A DNA stretch of 64,000 nt from Molanna angustata (GCA_963576475.1 OY754990.1:7629985-7693984), one strand, 5' to 3'; positions 47,401 to 56,215 are shown, numbered from the stretch's first letter. Numbers and translations: made by a program. Notes: generated by a model not told the origin, from the letters alone.

Positions 47401-49358
47401 TAATGACTATCTAAAAAGAGTGACTTATGGTTCTTTCATTGGAGACTATGTCAACCCATGAGATGAACATCAATCTTGGTTTTACAACAGTTTTTGCATT
47501 CCCAATCTTGGTCTTTATTTCGGAATCTGGGTACTACTCATCATTCAATCAGCACCCCAAGTATTTAAAACGGGATACTTGTTCTATAACACAGCCATCA
47601 ATAGAGAGGCTTATATTGTTGGATCTCCGTTTGCTTACTAACATTTTGTTTTGGAGCTTTCATTTTAAGGCCGAATTCCCTTCCAGATTCACCAATCAAG
47701 TTGACCAGGGGGCAAGTCTAGTCCAACCGGCGAAATCAAAACCCTCATGATTACCCATATCAGATTCACCACCCTTGTGATTCTCATCAAACATTGCATC
47801 ATTAAAAAGAATTGTTAAAAACGATAAATTGATGTACAGTCTTCTGAATTACACTATATGTTGTGTACCTCAAATGGTGGTATAAATGTTAAAGTGTGTA
47901 TATTATGTTTGTATGGTGGTGTGTGTTTACGATTGCGCGTCGTGCGGGCCGACATATTTTCTTCCCCCCCCCCCTTCTTCCCTTCACATATCCATCACCA
48001 TAGGCAATCTAGTAGCATCTAGCAGTGATTGATATAATTATTGTATTGCAATTATTGTACTATGTTTTATTATATATATTTTTAAACACCGAAAAAAATA
48101 TAAAATATATCTAATAACTAGGAAATACTGTAATTGGCGATATAAATAAGAAAATTATTTACTGTATACCTATTAATGTTTGTAAACAGCTGTTTTATTT
48201 CTTAATAAAACAAAATAAAAATAATCGAATATTTTTATTATTGCATATGCGCAAACATTGGATTTTTTTCCCTGTCGGGAGTCAAAGATATTTTTTAACA
48301 GATTTTTAATTATCTCAATAGAGATGAAGTTTATTGTAGGAGAACCAGGAAATCAAGGCACCTACATAGATGGCTGTAGTAAAAATTCCTTATTTTCAAG
48401 CGAAAAGAATTTCAGTATTACAATATATAGAACTTTCAAAATTGGATTGATAGGGATCTCATTAAAAAGGCATAATTGGTGAACGTTGCGCAAGCGCATA
48501 AAGTGGTCACGTAAACCAGCCGATGACAGGTCGTAAGCCCTGTAGGTGCCTTCGTTTCCCGGTTCTTCTACAATAAATATTCCAACTTCGTCTCTATTGA
48601 GATAATTAAAAATCTGTTAAAAAATAAAAATAAATTAAATTCTATTCTATGACATGTAAAGATATTACAGAACTCCATACGATAATTATAACCATGATAT
48701 GGGTAATCACTAGGGTTTTGATTTCGCCGGTTGGACCAGACTTGCCCCCCAAGTGTTGAAGATACTCAGCAGTATCTACTGTAATTGAATGTGTACTAAC
48801 CTTGGAGAAGTAAAAATATGAGTACTAACCAAATATTAAAGAGCATGACATGCTGGAATATATTGTCATCTTTCATGGCTTGGTTGGTTGGTTGAATAAC
48901 CGAGTCCTAAGCGAAAGCTCCTGGTGTCAATTCCTGGTGGAGACACAGTTTTTAATTGTGTTTTGAGTCTGGATCTGTGATATGATAAATATCATAAGAC
49001 TCGATAGTGTGGTAACTTGTTATTGGGTGCGTGTTGAATTAATATTTGACATACTACCTTTAAGTTGCAGTTAAAATAAAATAAATGGCAATTCAAGTAT
49101 GTAGGTACCTACGTACAGATATTTTAATATTAATTTTTCGTTTTTTTAAAGGAATTTTGGGATAGTAAAAAGTGCCTAAGTTTCACAGATAATTTCTTGA
49201 CGTATGTCAAGAAATGTCTGTTGAAGGAAATCAAAACGAAGTTTCCCTACACAAGTCCGGATGTGGACGTTCGTGATGTACCAGAGGTACAAATTGTTTT
49301 CGAAACTCGTGGAAAATTCTCAATTGCTATATCTGATTATGAACAAAGAAGAAAATGA
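37976..49358 (+). CDS. DXO/Rai1-family protein, four coding exons, degenerate active site
   Basis: Joining 37976-38474, 39194-39458, 47236-47374 and 49152-49358 keeps one frame of 369 codons plus stop, close to the usual 380-400 residues of DXO/Dom3Z. All junctions are GT..AG with matching phases (1, 2, 0). Family members are RNA 5'-end nucleases that remove incomplete or NAD caps. Family landmarks are MIPFYPYRRE (residues about 118-127), AWGVKFQQYML (about 155-165), ILFFSGQADGF (about 195), IFADFHTGKE, YLKWWTQAYI and a C-terminal EFWDSKKCLSF. Compared with mammalian DXO, the catalytic Glu of the KFE motif is Gln, GEVD is GQAD, and ELK is DFH, while WWxQ is kept. Cleavage is therefore doubtful. 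The fly homologue Cutoff is also catalytically degenerate and acts in piRNA precursor transcription; equivalence here is inference. AATAAA lies at 49472. Confidence 0.85.
38861..38956. repeat. 28-bp tandem repeat in intron 1 of the DXO-like gene
   Basis: Three and a half copies of TTTCGGGTGTCCCGTAAGAG followed by CCGGGTAA, period 28. The same 28-mer forms the core of each 106-bp unit upstream of exon 1. The rest of intron 1 (38475-39193) shows nothing else recognisable. Confidence 0.9.
39194..39458 (+). CDS. DXO-like gene, coding exon 2
   Basis: Acceptor TTTACAG at 39187-39193, donor TTTTGAG|GTAAAT. It carries the altered metal-binding segments FSGQADG and FADFHTGKE. It enters in phase 1 and leaves in phase 2. 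Confidence 0.85.
39492..39740 (+). repeat. 250-bp inverted repeat, left arm (intron 2)
   Basis: About 97% identical, by eye, to the reverse complement of 43591-43840 (TTGTTTTATGGACGATGCAT ... TGAGGTGAAGGGCAGTC). The pair brackets the THAP gene. It starts 34 bp after exon 2. Confidence 0.85.
39745..41120. other. Intron sequence, no gene seen
   Basis: AT-rich. It includes a slightly less AT-rich stretch at 40480-40760 with retroposon-like features (TTATTGATTTTAATATACAG; GGTTAATGGTTAGAGATCCT) that I cannot assign. Confidence 0.35.
41561..42410 (+). CDS. THAP zinc-finger protein, two exons, nested in the DXO-like intron
   Basis: Exon 1 is 41561-41622 (ends TTTCACAA|GTAAGT, phase 2). Exon 2 starts at 42203 after TTTTTTTACAG. 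The joined frame opens with a THAP domain: MSNRHCCVAKCRSRGGISFH, then KFSKNPALRALWIAAVNRGP, GCVLCSKHF and IKPNAVPSIF. This gives the C2CH zinc ligands (CCVAKC ... CSKH), the invariant Trp and Pro, and the AVPxIF ending. THAP domains bind DNA and occur in transcription factors and P-element-type transposases. Translation can stop at TGA 42408 (89 residues), or splice at GAA|GTACGT (42402) to unknown exons. A Ser/Pro-rich frame at about 42642-42720 (EPSVLSFSSSNPVHISENDV) might be a further exon, but its phase does not fit that donor. Upstream frames give no better start. Confidence 0.75.
42411..43590. other. Intron sequence downstream of the THAP exons
   Basis: AT-rich with no further domain recognised. 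AATAAA occurs at about 42567, directly after the first exon pair, and could serve as a poly(A) signal. Confidence 0.4.
43591..43840 (-). repeat. 250-bp inverted repeat, right arm
   Basis: Inverse of 39492-39740 with about eight differences by eye. Its outer end runs directly into an inverted RTE 3' terminus. Confidence 0.85.
43841..43935 (-). pseudogene. RTE 3' terminus, minus strand
   Basis: The minus strand reads GACATGGCGTGATGGTATGT, the stop-codon region and tail of the RTE family at 18738-19126. It is preceded by a decayed C-terminal coding stretch (GAACAATTAACTAGCACG ...). Confidence 0.7.
44060..44385. repeat. Short repeats of TTTTTTTCTTCTTC type
   Basis: The motif GGTTTAAAATTTTTTTCTTC recurs at about 44190, 44223 and (diverged) 44345. 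A 106-codon frame (44073-44393) crosses it but shows only repeat-derived composition. It is followed by MITE-Z copy 3. Confidence 0.5.
44389..44717 (-). mobile_element. MITE-Z copy 3 (inverse orientation)
   Basis: The internal landmarks appear in reverse complement (AATAAATCCGAAAACAATTC, TCGTTATTCTCTATAG, GATTCATACCAAATTTG). The ends AATAGATTTTTATTATAATA and TAGTTTATGAATTTAAAACC are diverged TIRs. Confidence 0.85.
44828..45148 (+). mobile_element. MITE-Z copy 4
   Basis: Ends CCATAGATTTTCGTATAATA and ATATTATATGGAAATCTTTG, and all internal landmarks are in order. It lies 110 bp from copy 3 in opposite orientation. Confidence 0.9.
45235..45577 (+). pseudogene. LINE 3' end (ORF2 C-terminal scrap and 3' UTR)
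   Basis: The frame ending at 45468 reads ILFKDILFSLPPEFITCYPG, ISLKEIISLKSFKRKCSKYI, with a terminal Tyr-rich tail. The pattern (FN.LP..I.....S...FK..L..Y) is that of CR1/Jockey ORF2 C-termini. The upstream frame is broken. The 3' UTR leads into the 89-bp array at CTGAATAAAGATATGACTGA. Confidence 0.55.
45578..46468. repeat. 89-bp tandem repeat, 10 copies
   Basis: AATAAAGATATGACTGACGG recurs every 89 bp starting at about 45578. Copies are almost identical; the last is diverged (CTATTCCACATTGTGCAACT). The unit contains TCTATGCTCTGTCAGTTCAG and a near-palindrome CTGAC..GTCAG. Each unit opens with AATAAA. It follows directly on a LINE 3' end. Confidence 0.95.
46628..46682 (-). repeat. Dispersed repeat scrap
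   Basis: Inverse of 21868-21912 (ACTGCTAGCCCTAGAACAGG, then TAGTTGGGCAGCAGT). Confidence 0.7.
46707..46866 (+). mobile_element. SINE-A copy 3
   Basis: The head has loop CTAGTAA and B box GAGTTCGAATCC; the body is as in copy 1, to CAAGGACGTATTAATC. The terminal A-run is missing. Confidence 0.9.
47236..47374 (+). CDS. DXO-like gene, coding exon 3
   Basis: Acceptor TGTTCTTTCAG; donor GGAGCT|GTAAGT. It codes for RNQYLKWWTQAYIMGFKKVY, then GCKDKNGFCTAINEF, aligning with the conserved LKWWAQ segment and following strands of DXO. It joins exon 2 in phase 2 without a gap in the family alignment. Confidence 0.9.
47705..48750. mobile_element. MITE-B copy split by an insertion of about 890 bp (intron 3)
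   Basis: The left half (GGGGGCAAGTCTAGTCCAAC ... TGATTACCCATATCA, to about 47764) and right half (GATATTACAGAACTCCATAC ... GGACCAGACTTGCCCCCC, from about 48657) match the intact MITE-B at 11521-11684. The insert includes MITE-A. Confidence 0.8.
48297..48618. mobile_element. MITE-A, about 320 bp, long TIRs
   Basis: AACAGATTTTTAATTATCTC followed by AATAGAGATGAAGTT is mirrored at 48580-48618 (AACTTCGTCTCTATTGAGAT, then AATTAAAAATCTGTT). Subterminal arms also pair (AGGCACCTACA; TGTAGGTGCCT). A terminus fragment exists at 20645-20712. Confidence 0.85.
48877..49076 (+). mobile_element. SINE-B copy (plus strand, decayed head)
   Basis: GGTGGAGACACAGTTTTTAA, then TTGTGTTTTGAGTCTGGATC, ACTTGTTATTGGGTGCGTGT and AATATTTGACATACTACC are in SINE-B order. 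The tRNA-like head is diverged. Confidence 0.8.
49152..49358 (+). CDS. DXO-like gene, terminal coding exon 4
   Basis: Acceptor TTTTTTTAAAG; 68 codons plus TGA at 49356-49358. It starts EFWDSKKCLSFTDNFLTYVK, matching the C-terminal helix (W.p..c..F...FL) of DXO proteins, and ends in a short basic tail EQRRK. The AATAAA at 49472-49477 is a plausible poly(A) signal. Confidence 0.85.
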   Translation, partial: EFWDSKKCLSFTDNFLTYVKKCLLKEIKTKFPYTSPDVDVRDVPEVQIVFETRGKFSIAISDYEQRRK

Positions 49359-49479
49359 TAATTTTAAAGACTTACTTGGATAAACATTTAGTTGGATGAA
49401 TTCATTTTAAGTATTATATTTTCTCATGAGATAACCAATCATGGTATTTTAATATTTCCGTTCTATTTTCAAATAAAAA

Positions 49480-50085
49480 TATTTACCTTCATTTATCTAT
49501 GATTTATCTCTTTATCTATATAAAATATTCTTGATTTTATCAGATTAATACAAGTAATATGATAAATAATGACAAGTAATTTATCTTTGGTATTTATAAG
49601 TTTTAAGTCAAAATATTTTTTATTTTTTTATCTTTAATCTTAATGACTGTCTAATTGTAATATATTATCTATTCTTTGTAATTTTCTTTATAAACTGTGT
49701 ATTATATCTGTTTTTTAAATAAAAATACTCGCGTGACTATTATAAGATTTATTAATACTAGGGGTTACGCCCCTGGCCGCTGCCCAACCCCGAATCAATG
49801 GCATATTTGGCTCCCAGGTCATTTTGGTGCTACACCGTCACACAGTGCAGCTGTGCGGCCCAAATGTCACTTCTTTTTCAAAATCGCGGAAAAGATAAAC
49901 ACAATAATTGGTTTTAAGAAGTCAATGGCAGTCCACGAGTGTGAATGTTCTATTCACATTCGACAATTGTTCATTTTGCACTATGGTACCGAGATTGCTA
50001 ATCTAGAGGGCTCCATGAGCTACTTTTGTGCTATGCATTTTTTCTTGTCGCTCACTTAGTGTTTTGTGAGGGGACTGTTTACAGT
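49480..50085. other. Intergenic DNA downstream of the DXO-like gene
   Basis: The frame at 49697-50059 (120 codons) contains TRGYAPGRCPTPNQWHIWLP and CECSIHIRQLFILHYGTEIA. I do not recognise it. It may be a scrap of a transposon-derived frame. No other gene is seen. Confidence 0.35.
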
Positions 50086-50089
50086 CCCC

Positions 50090-50353
50090 ATATTGTCGCA
50101 TAAGGTCTAACACCGCATAAGTCAATATCGGCAACTTTACAGTAGAACAAAAAAACTATTTAAAATTCTTATTAAATGTCATTTAAATATACTTTCTTTT
50201 GAAAATACTAATTAAAAAAAAAATATGCCAACTAACGCGGCTTTGTGTTTTTATATTTTTTCAAATGTCTAATAAGAATTTTAGAAAGTTTTTTGATCTA
50301 CTGTAAAGTTGCTGATATTGAATTATGCAGTGTTAGACCTTATGCGACGATAT
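50090..50353. mobile_element. MITE, 264 bp
   Basis: ATATTGTCGCATAAGGTCTA followed by ACACCGCATAA is mirrored at the right end (ATGCAGTGTTAGACCTTATG, then CGACGATAT). Inner arms pair as well (AACTTTACAGTAGA; CTACTGTAAAGTT). Confidence 0.85.
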
Positions 50354-50568
50354 TCAGAGCGGGTGGTACAAAAAAAATAGTTTTAAATGTAATAGAATGA
50401 CAAAACTGTATTGTATTGGCAAATATGGAGAGAGTGTATACCTATTTAGAACAAGGAAATACAATCCATATAAGCAGATCTGGCATCATTAGTCCTTTAC
50501 TTGATCAGATTTGGATTATTCGATTATCGTATCGGCAAATAAAAAAGATACCAATTTATTTAGATGTG

Positions 50569-50700
50569 TGGTGGCAGAGCGGTAGTTGCAAGGTCGACTC
50601 CTGCCATGACTAATTTTGTTCACCTATAGCACAATCATTTATGCTTAATTTATGGAATGCATATCTACTTGTTTCAAGGACATAGTCTTTTAAAAAAAAA
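50569..50700 (+). mobile_element. SINE-A copy 4 (internally deleted)
   Basis: GTGGCAGAGCGGTAGTTGCA jumps directly to the B-box region GGTCGACTCCTGCC, so the anticodon region is deleted. The body and A-run are present. Confidence 0.8.
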
Positions 50701-50732
50701 ATTAAAACAATCTTGTTGGCCATTGAATATAA

Positions 50733-52066
50733 TCATACATTTTCATATAATGTACTAGATGTCGCAATTAGCAAATTTTGTATGAATCGAAGTGAGGATT
50801 TTTTCCACAAACTTGACAACAAGGTGGGCAGACCACATCGTTTTTCTATAGAGAATAACAACTATACTACGGCCATCGTAAGATGGCGTTTCTGACAGAT
50901 TGTAATAGTGTTGTGACACACTTAAAATCATTAACGAAAAAAAACAGTTGTTTAAATTATTAACGTAAAAAAAAATATTAACGTTTCCACTATAATATGA
51001 AACCTTGTTATTGTATTATTATTATGACAATAAAATAAAAAAACGCTATAGTAACACACGTGCTTGACTGTTTAAAACAGTTTTCTTTGAGTGCTTCGGC
51101 ATAATGACGAGAATCAAACAAAAATCATTAGCAAAGTCCAAATTAACGAGTAGGGGTCAAAATTTATAACAGTATCAATGTCCGAAATCCAAAGCCAGGT
51201 AAATATCGTAATCACAGCGTGCACAAATTCGTTCTTTCCGTAACAACGTTAAAACAAAACTGTCAAAACTACTTTCGCGACGTCATACGAAGCGGCGCGG
51301 CGCGGCGCGAAAATAACAAACAGTCGGTAACAACTATGGAAGTGTCCTACGTTACCAACCGCGAGTAGGTTACGAAGCGTAAATAATAATTGTCATCTAG
51401 TACTTACCTACATATTTTAAATCGTTTCATTCATTCCATATTGAAATATTTTTTGTTTTGGTATTTTTTATGTTTTGACATTAAATACTGTTGTTAAGAG
51501 GGAAAAAAAGACTTGTGGAAAAAGAAACATTATATGTCGTTTCTCGACATTCTGAGTAACAATCGTTTTATTTTCAAATATAATAAACAAGCATTACATG
51601 TTAACTATTAGTAAATTTCGAAATACTTAAAAATATAAAGAAAATTAATTTAATTGACTATATATTATTTTAAAAGCTTGAATTGTTTTTACGATTTAAC
51701 GTTAGGTTAATAATATTTCAATGTTGCGGGACATCACTACTCTGGCGCTCGCACAATAAAGTATAGCATTTGTCCTCCAATGTCTAGCTGTCATTAATTA
51801 CGAAACTTCATGTGAGACCACACGTCAAATACAAACGTCAAACGCCATCTTACAACGGCCGTAGTATAATGTGAATTGTTTTCGGATTTATTTGTCGAAA
51901 AAAACACTTTGTTTATTAATATTTAGAGAACAGTTATCTAGGAAGTGTTAAAATATATGGAAAACTGCAGTATGTTGCCGACCAAGATGTAAAGCGCGAT
52001 ATATCATGACTCACTCATTGCACGAAGTACTACCGTACATCTAGTATATTATATGGAAATCTTTGG
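50733..52066 (+). mobile_element. MITE-Z copy 5, split by a 1002-bp TA element
   Basis: The left part (CATTTTCATATAATGTACTA ... GAGAATAACAACTA, to 50864) and right part (AATGTGAATTGTTTTCGGAT ... TATTATATGGAAATCTTTGG) join into a normal MITE-Z once 50865-51866 and one TA are removed. Confidence 0.9.
50865..51866. mobile_element. 1002-bp TIR element with TA target duplication
   Basis: The ends TACTACGGCCATCGTAAGAT/GGCGTTTCTGAC and its inverse GTCAAACGCC/ATCTTACAACGGCCGTAGTA are inverted repeats of about 30 bp. TA lies on both sides (50863-50864, 51867-51868), as in Tc1/mariner-type elements. There is no transposase frame. A GC-rich patch at 51277-51310 (CGACGTCATACGAAGCGGCG) is internal. Confidence 0.85.
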
Positions 52067-52069
52067 ATA

Positions 52070-52440
52070 TAATATTATGTAGCTCTGCAAGAAGTCGATT
52101 GGCAGAATTACACAATTAACACTATTTGTTTCCTAGGATACTTTTTCCGTAACCATTTTTACTAGGTATATTTTGTTTGCCACTCCATCTGATTTATAGC
52201 TGCATGTGGGATGATGAATCTTTGGAATGGTTTTTGATATAACAGTCTGTGACTGCAATTTTGAAGGATACTGCAATTTAGCCTTCATCGTGAAACTGCA
52301 AAGTTCATAGAACCTAATAGACTTTAAACTTCACTGATCGAGCAAGTCTTTCTGGTCATGAGAACTCTCAGTAAATCTTTCAATTTCTGACATTTGTCTT
52401 TTGGAAGTCCTTTTTTATTATATTTTCGAAAAGAATTCCA
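52070..52440. other. Intergenic, possible retroelement remnant
   Basis: No frame is conserved. Adjacency to the reverse-transcriptase scrap suggests part of the same dead element. Confidence 0.3.
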
Positions 52441-52442
52441 AC

Positions 52443-52712
52443 TTACTTATGCCTAAAAATTCCACCTCCTGACAAAGTTCTAGGACTGATTTTTTTCAAT
52501 TGAAGTTTCCACCCCAACCTTTTGAGGAATGTGACAAGATGAAGTGTTTGTTCTCGTAGTTTCACAGGGCATTGGTTTACTGGAAAGAAGTCGTCTAAAT
52601 TTCTAAATACACCACTACTCTGAATCCCTTTTCCCGGAAGTAATGTGCCATCCAGTTTGTCAGAACTCAAAACTTTTGCGGCAGAACTCAAAACGAATGG
52701 GAGACAAGTCAT
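52443..52712 (-). pseudogene. Reverse-transcriptase fragment, DIRS-like
   Basis: The 89-codon minus frame reads TCLPFVLSSAAKVLS, then LDDFFPVNQCPVKLREQTLH and LVTFLKRLGWKLQLKKIS. This follows the order of RT motifs B (LPFGLSSAP), C (YLDD, first residue lost) and the LGW..N..K segment typical of DIRS-type RTs. The region between motifs B and C is shortened. The copy is clearly dead. Confidence 0.6.
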
Positions 52713-53129
52713 CTGCAGAAGTTGACCTTGCTAAATCAAATTAACAGTACAAAACCAATTCAACACATATTTTTGAGACACATGAAGTACAATAATGTAT
52801 GACATAATAAACTCCAATATTGACTATACCAGACCTTTTGAAAATTATTAACTTCAACATACCAAACATGAACAAGCCACACCTCAACGTTCTTTTTAGA
52901 CAAAAAAGTCACTAGTGCTGCTCAGAATTCGCCACTGTAATTTGAAAAGGATATTCTGTATGTTTAGGAGCCACATTAGACAGGAATAATTCATTTTTTT
53001 GTTACCAGCAGTGAGTTCTTGTAACATGAAATCAAAGATTAAGTTATAATTACTTATGATATTCTTATTTATTATAGTGTTAAAAAAATATTATTGTACG
53101 TTGCCGATTTTTTTAAATAAATAAAAAAG

Positions 53130-53285
53130 ATCTACTCTTTGAGAAAATGTTTTCACATACACATGTATTCATGTGGTTTTTATCCCGAATGAGTCAGATG
53201 ATGTGTTTTAAAACTTCCGTATTGAGAAAATATCTTCCCACACACATTGCATTCATGTGGTTTTCGCCTGAATGAGTTACTTTTT
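53130..53285 (-). pseudogene. C2H2 zinc-finger gene remnant
   Basis: On the minus strand, PHECNVCGKIFSQYGSFKTH, then HLTHSG, forms one C2H2 finger with the standard HTGEKP-like linker. A stop codon follows in the linker (GGATAAAAACC). The next finger (HEYMC ...) has lost a cysteine and has further stops, and the preceding linker has a frame break. This is a processed or decayed fragment of a multi-finger gene. Confidence 0.7.
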
Positions 53286-53289
53286 GTTT

Positions 53290-53730
53290 ACTTTATATTA
53301 TTAGCTATATAGGTACCACTATTTTTTTTTATGAGTCACTTTGCGACATGTTTTGGAAGTCCTGTCCTTCCAATGACCGGCGTATTGAGACTAACATGTT
53401 GAAGCTGTGTATGTTTATATGTCTGTGAAGGGAGTAAAAGGTGGTGGAGGTTGAAGGATGGATGGGTAGGTGGGGGGGGGGGGAGAGGTTGTGGGAGAGA
53501 AATGTGTAGTGTTATTGTTTTTAATGAGGAACATATTAAATAGTGGTGACGTATTGTGAAAGGTGTAGTTGTTAATGAGTTTTTTACTGTAATTTATGTA
53601 TTTATTGTTAGTCTCTACATGCCAGTCGATGGAAGGACAGCGCTTCAGAAACATGTCATGAAGTGACTTGTAAAAAAAATGGTGGTATATAGCTAATAAT
53701 AAGTCAAAAATGGTTAGTATATTATTAATT
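53290..53730. other. Intergenic with G-rich simple sequence
   Basis: 53435-53500 is G-rich and contains a G-run of about 14. No gene is seen. Confidence 0.4.
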
Positions 53731-53733
53731 TTA

Positions 53734-53892
53734 CATTACTTCTCGGGCAACCGGTACTGTGTCAAATATTAATTTAACACGCACCCAATAACAAGCAAGT
53801 TGACACATTCTGGAGACTTACGATATTAATCGTCTCACAGATCCAGACTGAAAACACAATTAAAAAACTGTCTCCACCGGGAATCAAACCCG
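53734..53892 (-). mobile_element. SINE-B copy (head truncated)
   Basis: Inverse SINE-B body (ACTTCTCGGGCAACCGGTAC, CACGCACCCAATAACAAGCA, TCCACCGGGAATCAAACCCG). The match ends within the B box, at the start of the adjoining minisatellite. Confidence 0.85.
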
Positions 53893-53904
53893 TTAACAAA
53901 AAAA

Positions 53905-54170
53905 TGGGTCTGAAGGGACGGGAGGTACTGAAGGGCATGATGGGACGGGAGGTACTGAAGGGCCTGAAGGGACAGATGGTATTGAAGGGAAGGGAGGTAC
54001 TTAAGGGGCGGGAGGTACTGAAGGGCCTGAAAGGAGGGACGTACTGAGGGCTTGAAGGGACGGGTGGTACTGAGGGCTTGAAGGGACGGGAGGTACTGAA
54101 GGGTCTGAAGCGACGGAAGTTACTGAAGGGACGGGAGGTACTCAATGGTCTGAAGCGACGGGTGGTAATA
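53905..54170. repeat. Minisatellite, GAAGGGACGGGAGGTACT type
   Basis: About ten irregular copies of GGGACGGGAGGTACTGAAGG with GCCTGAA spacers (18-28 bp). Purine-rich on the plus strand. The minus-strand frame of Pro/Ser/Arg repeats (54145-53774) is an artefact. Confidence 0.9.
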
Positions 54171-54364
54171 AAGGACTATTTTCAATTATACAGGCAATAC
54201 GAAATTTGCCGGGGGTTCACTAGTGTTTTATGAAATAAAATCCCGATTGACCAGCCAAGAACCAACACGAAAACCATCTGATAGCTGTCAAAACGAAAAT
54301 TCGTGTTGATAAATAGACACTTTTGTAAACATTTGGTGTGTTGCCATTTGCCATAATAATCCTT

Positions 54365-54565
54365 AGAAATCCATGCCGGGTTTCTTCTTGTTTTGTTTCA
54401 ATCTTGAAGATTGGTTGGCAGCATTAAATTGATGCATCTCCTCCTCCACTCCGCTCGGTCTTCAGCGACTCTTTTCATCTCCGTGTAAGAGGTACAATGC
54501 ATGTCGCGGCACACCTGTTCTAAATACTCCCGGCGGGGACGCCCTCTGCCAGTTGTACCCTCAAC
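54365..54565 (-). pseudogene. RTE-type ORF2 C-terminal fragment (minus strand)
   Basis: The minus strand codes for EGTTGRGRPRREYLEQVCRD, then SYTEMKRVAEDRAEWRRRCI and LMLPTNLQD. The sequence G.GRPR..Y......D......EMKR.A.DR..WR fits the RTE end. This is a third RTE subfamily in the window. Confidence 0.75.
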
Positions 54566-54574
54566 CATTTATAT

Positions 54575-54990
54575 GTTGGTATATGCGCGGCGAACGTTTC
54601 GGCGAGCGTGTAAATGGATCAAAAGTCGACAGTTCGGACTACATGTACATGTTCTCAATCAAATAATAGACATTTTTCAATAATTATTATTTAAAAATTC
54701 TAAAAGAAATACATATCAAGATATAAAAAAAATATATATTAATCATCAATTATCTTAATCTATTATTTTCTAGTATAAATTAATTTATACCTTATTTATT
54801 TATTTACTTCGTTGTACCAGTTGTTCACTTTTAGGGCTGGATTGTTCTAATTGTATGCCAATACCTATACTAATTTGGCAAACGTATACATACATGCATG
54901 CGTACATACATACATGCATGCATACATACATACATAGATGCATGCATACATACATACATAGATGCATGCATAGATTCATACATACATACA
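54575..54990 (-). repeat. Dispersed repeat (inverse of 35090-35560) with CATA repeats
   Basis: GCGAACGTTTCGGCGAGCGT, TACTTCGTTGTACCAGTTGT and ATACTAATTTGGCAAACGTA are inverses of the 35-kb copy. It ends in an expanded (CATA)n/(TGCA) microsatellite, 54888-54990. Confidence 0.8.
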
Positions 54991-55199
54991 TATATAACTA
55001 AGTAAAATACCTCGCCCAGCGAAAGATTGCGGCTGACATAACCTGTACGTTAACCAATTTTAGTGCAGAAAAATACTCTAATTTGTACTAACCAATAAAA
55101 TTAGTTGGCTTTCGACGTTGTGCAGCGAATTACGTGTCACTTTTTCCTTGACCTTTGCATCCATAGATTTTTAACAACGCTTTATAAAACTGTCACCCG

Positions 55200-56215
55200 C
55201 AATCTTTTGTTTGTCGAGTTGACACCAGCTCTCTCTCTGCGGTAGCAGAGAGAGCCGTCAGTCCTCTGGACGCAGGGCGTCCTAGTTATGTAAAGTGTGA
55301 CCAGCTTCGGTCTTGGATCGAGAGAGAATTGAAGGCACTCACCCCAAGAACGCGGTCCTTTCCTCTTCGACCGTCTGCTGAGGGAGACGCTCAGCAGATC
55401 ACCCCGTCGTAGACCAGCAGGAAGCTACAGGTGGGTGACGTCCTCAGGTATAGGTCCTCGATCCAGAACAAGAGAAAAAAAAGAGAACAGAAAAGCGATT
55501 GCAGACGAGAAATTCTGGGTCAAGGGCGCGACAGGCTATGGTAATCCTCCCCTCCACACGGTTACAAAAGAGAGGCCCTGGCTTGCGCTAGGGCAGACAC
55601 TTCCCAGGCCGTTGGCGCCTCGAGTCAGTTATAAGATAAAGTCAGGTGTAAAAAATAAAAAAATTGCAAGTTACGAGGCGCACTACGGCCTGAGAAGCTG
55701 CTTCTATCCTTCGGCTGCAGTCTGAAGAGGCCTCTACAGTTACAAAGTGCTGCCAAAAGATTTACAAAAAAATTTACCGCGTGGCGGAGGTACCTTAAGT
55801 GTTCAATTTTTGGGGCAGTTGCACCTCTGTTGCGTCAGGGCCTGTTGGGATTCTCTGGCGGAATCCCAAGGGTTCTTCAGTTATCAAGTTGGTTTGTTTT
55901 TTTTTTGTGCCGGAGAGTGTCCGGCAGTCTTGGATTAAAAAGTCAGCTGACCAGCTGTCGGTAACTGTCAGAATTTTTTTTTTTTTGAAAAAAAGTTCGA
56001 ATCGTTTATATAAAAAATTGCCATGTAAAAAAAATTAAAATAAATTTCCCCAGAATTCCGCTGACGGTCGGGGTAGGTTCCGCGGAGAAATTTAGCCACA
56101 ACCTACTCGAATAGGACGGTGGATCTCTCTCGCGGACATGGGGCCGAGGCGGGCCGGTATCAATCGCCCCACCCTTTTCGAGAGAAATCCAGCGTCCCAG
56201 AAAGAAGGAAAAAGG
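55200..56215 (-). other. 3' non-coding/LTR-like region of the Ty3/gypsy element
   Basis: GC content rises sharply near 55220. The block holds CTCTCTCTGCGGTAGCAGAG, an inverted-repeat hairpin, and no conserved frame. By position it should contain the 3' LTR of the minus-strand element, but no matching copy lies to the right of gag, so LTR boundaries cannot be defined. Confidence 0.45.

Noticed and set aside
49697..50059. 120-codon plus frame as a host gene
   Set aside because: There is no family resemblance, no splice or start support, and it lies in transposon-rich DNA. It is left as unassigned.
53774..54145. Pro/Ser/Arg-rich 123-codon frame
   Set aside because: It is the minus-strand translation of the GGGACGGGAGGTACTGAAGG minisatellite.
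56090..56112. Match of TTTAGCCACAACCTACTCGA to the 313-bp-array terminus motif
   Set aside because: The similarity is short and imperfect and no shared boundary is visible. Chance resemblance is likely.
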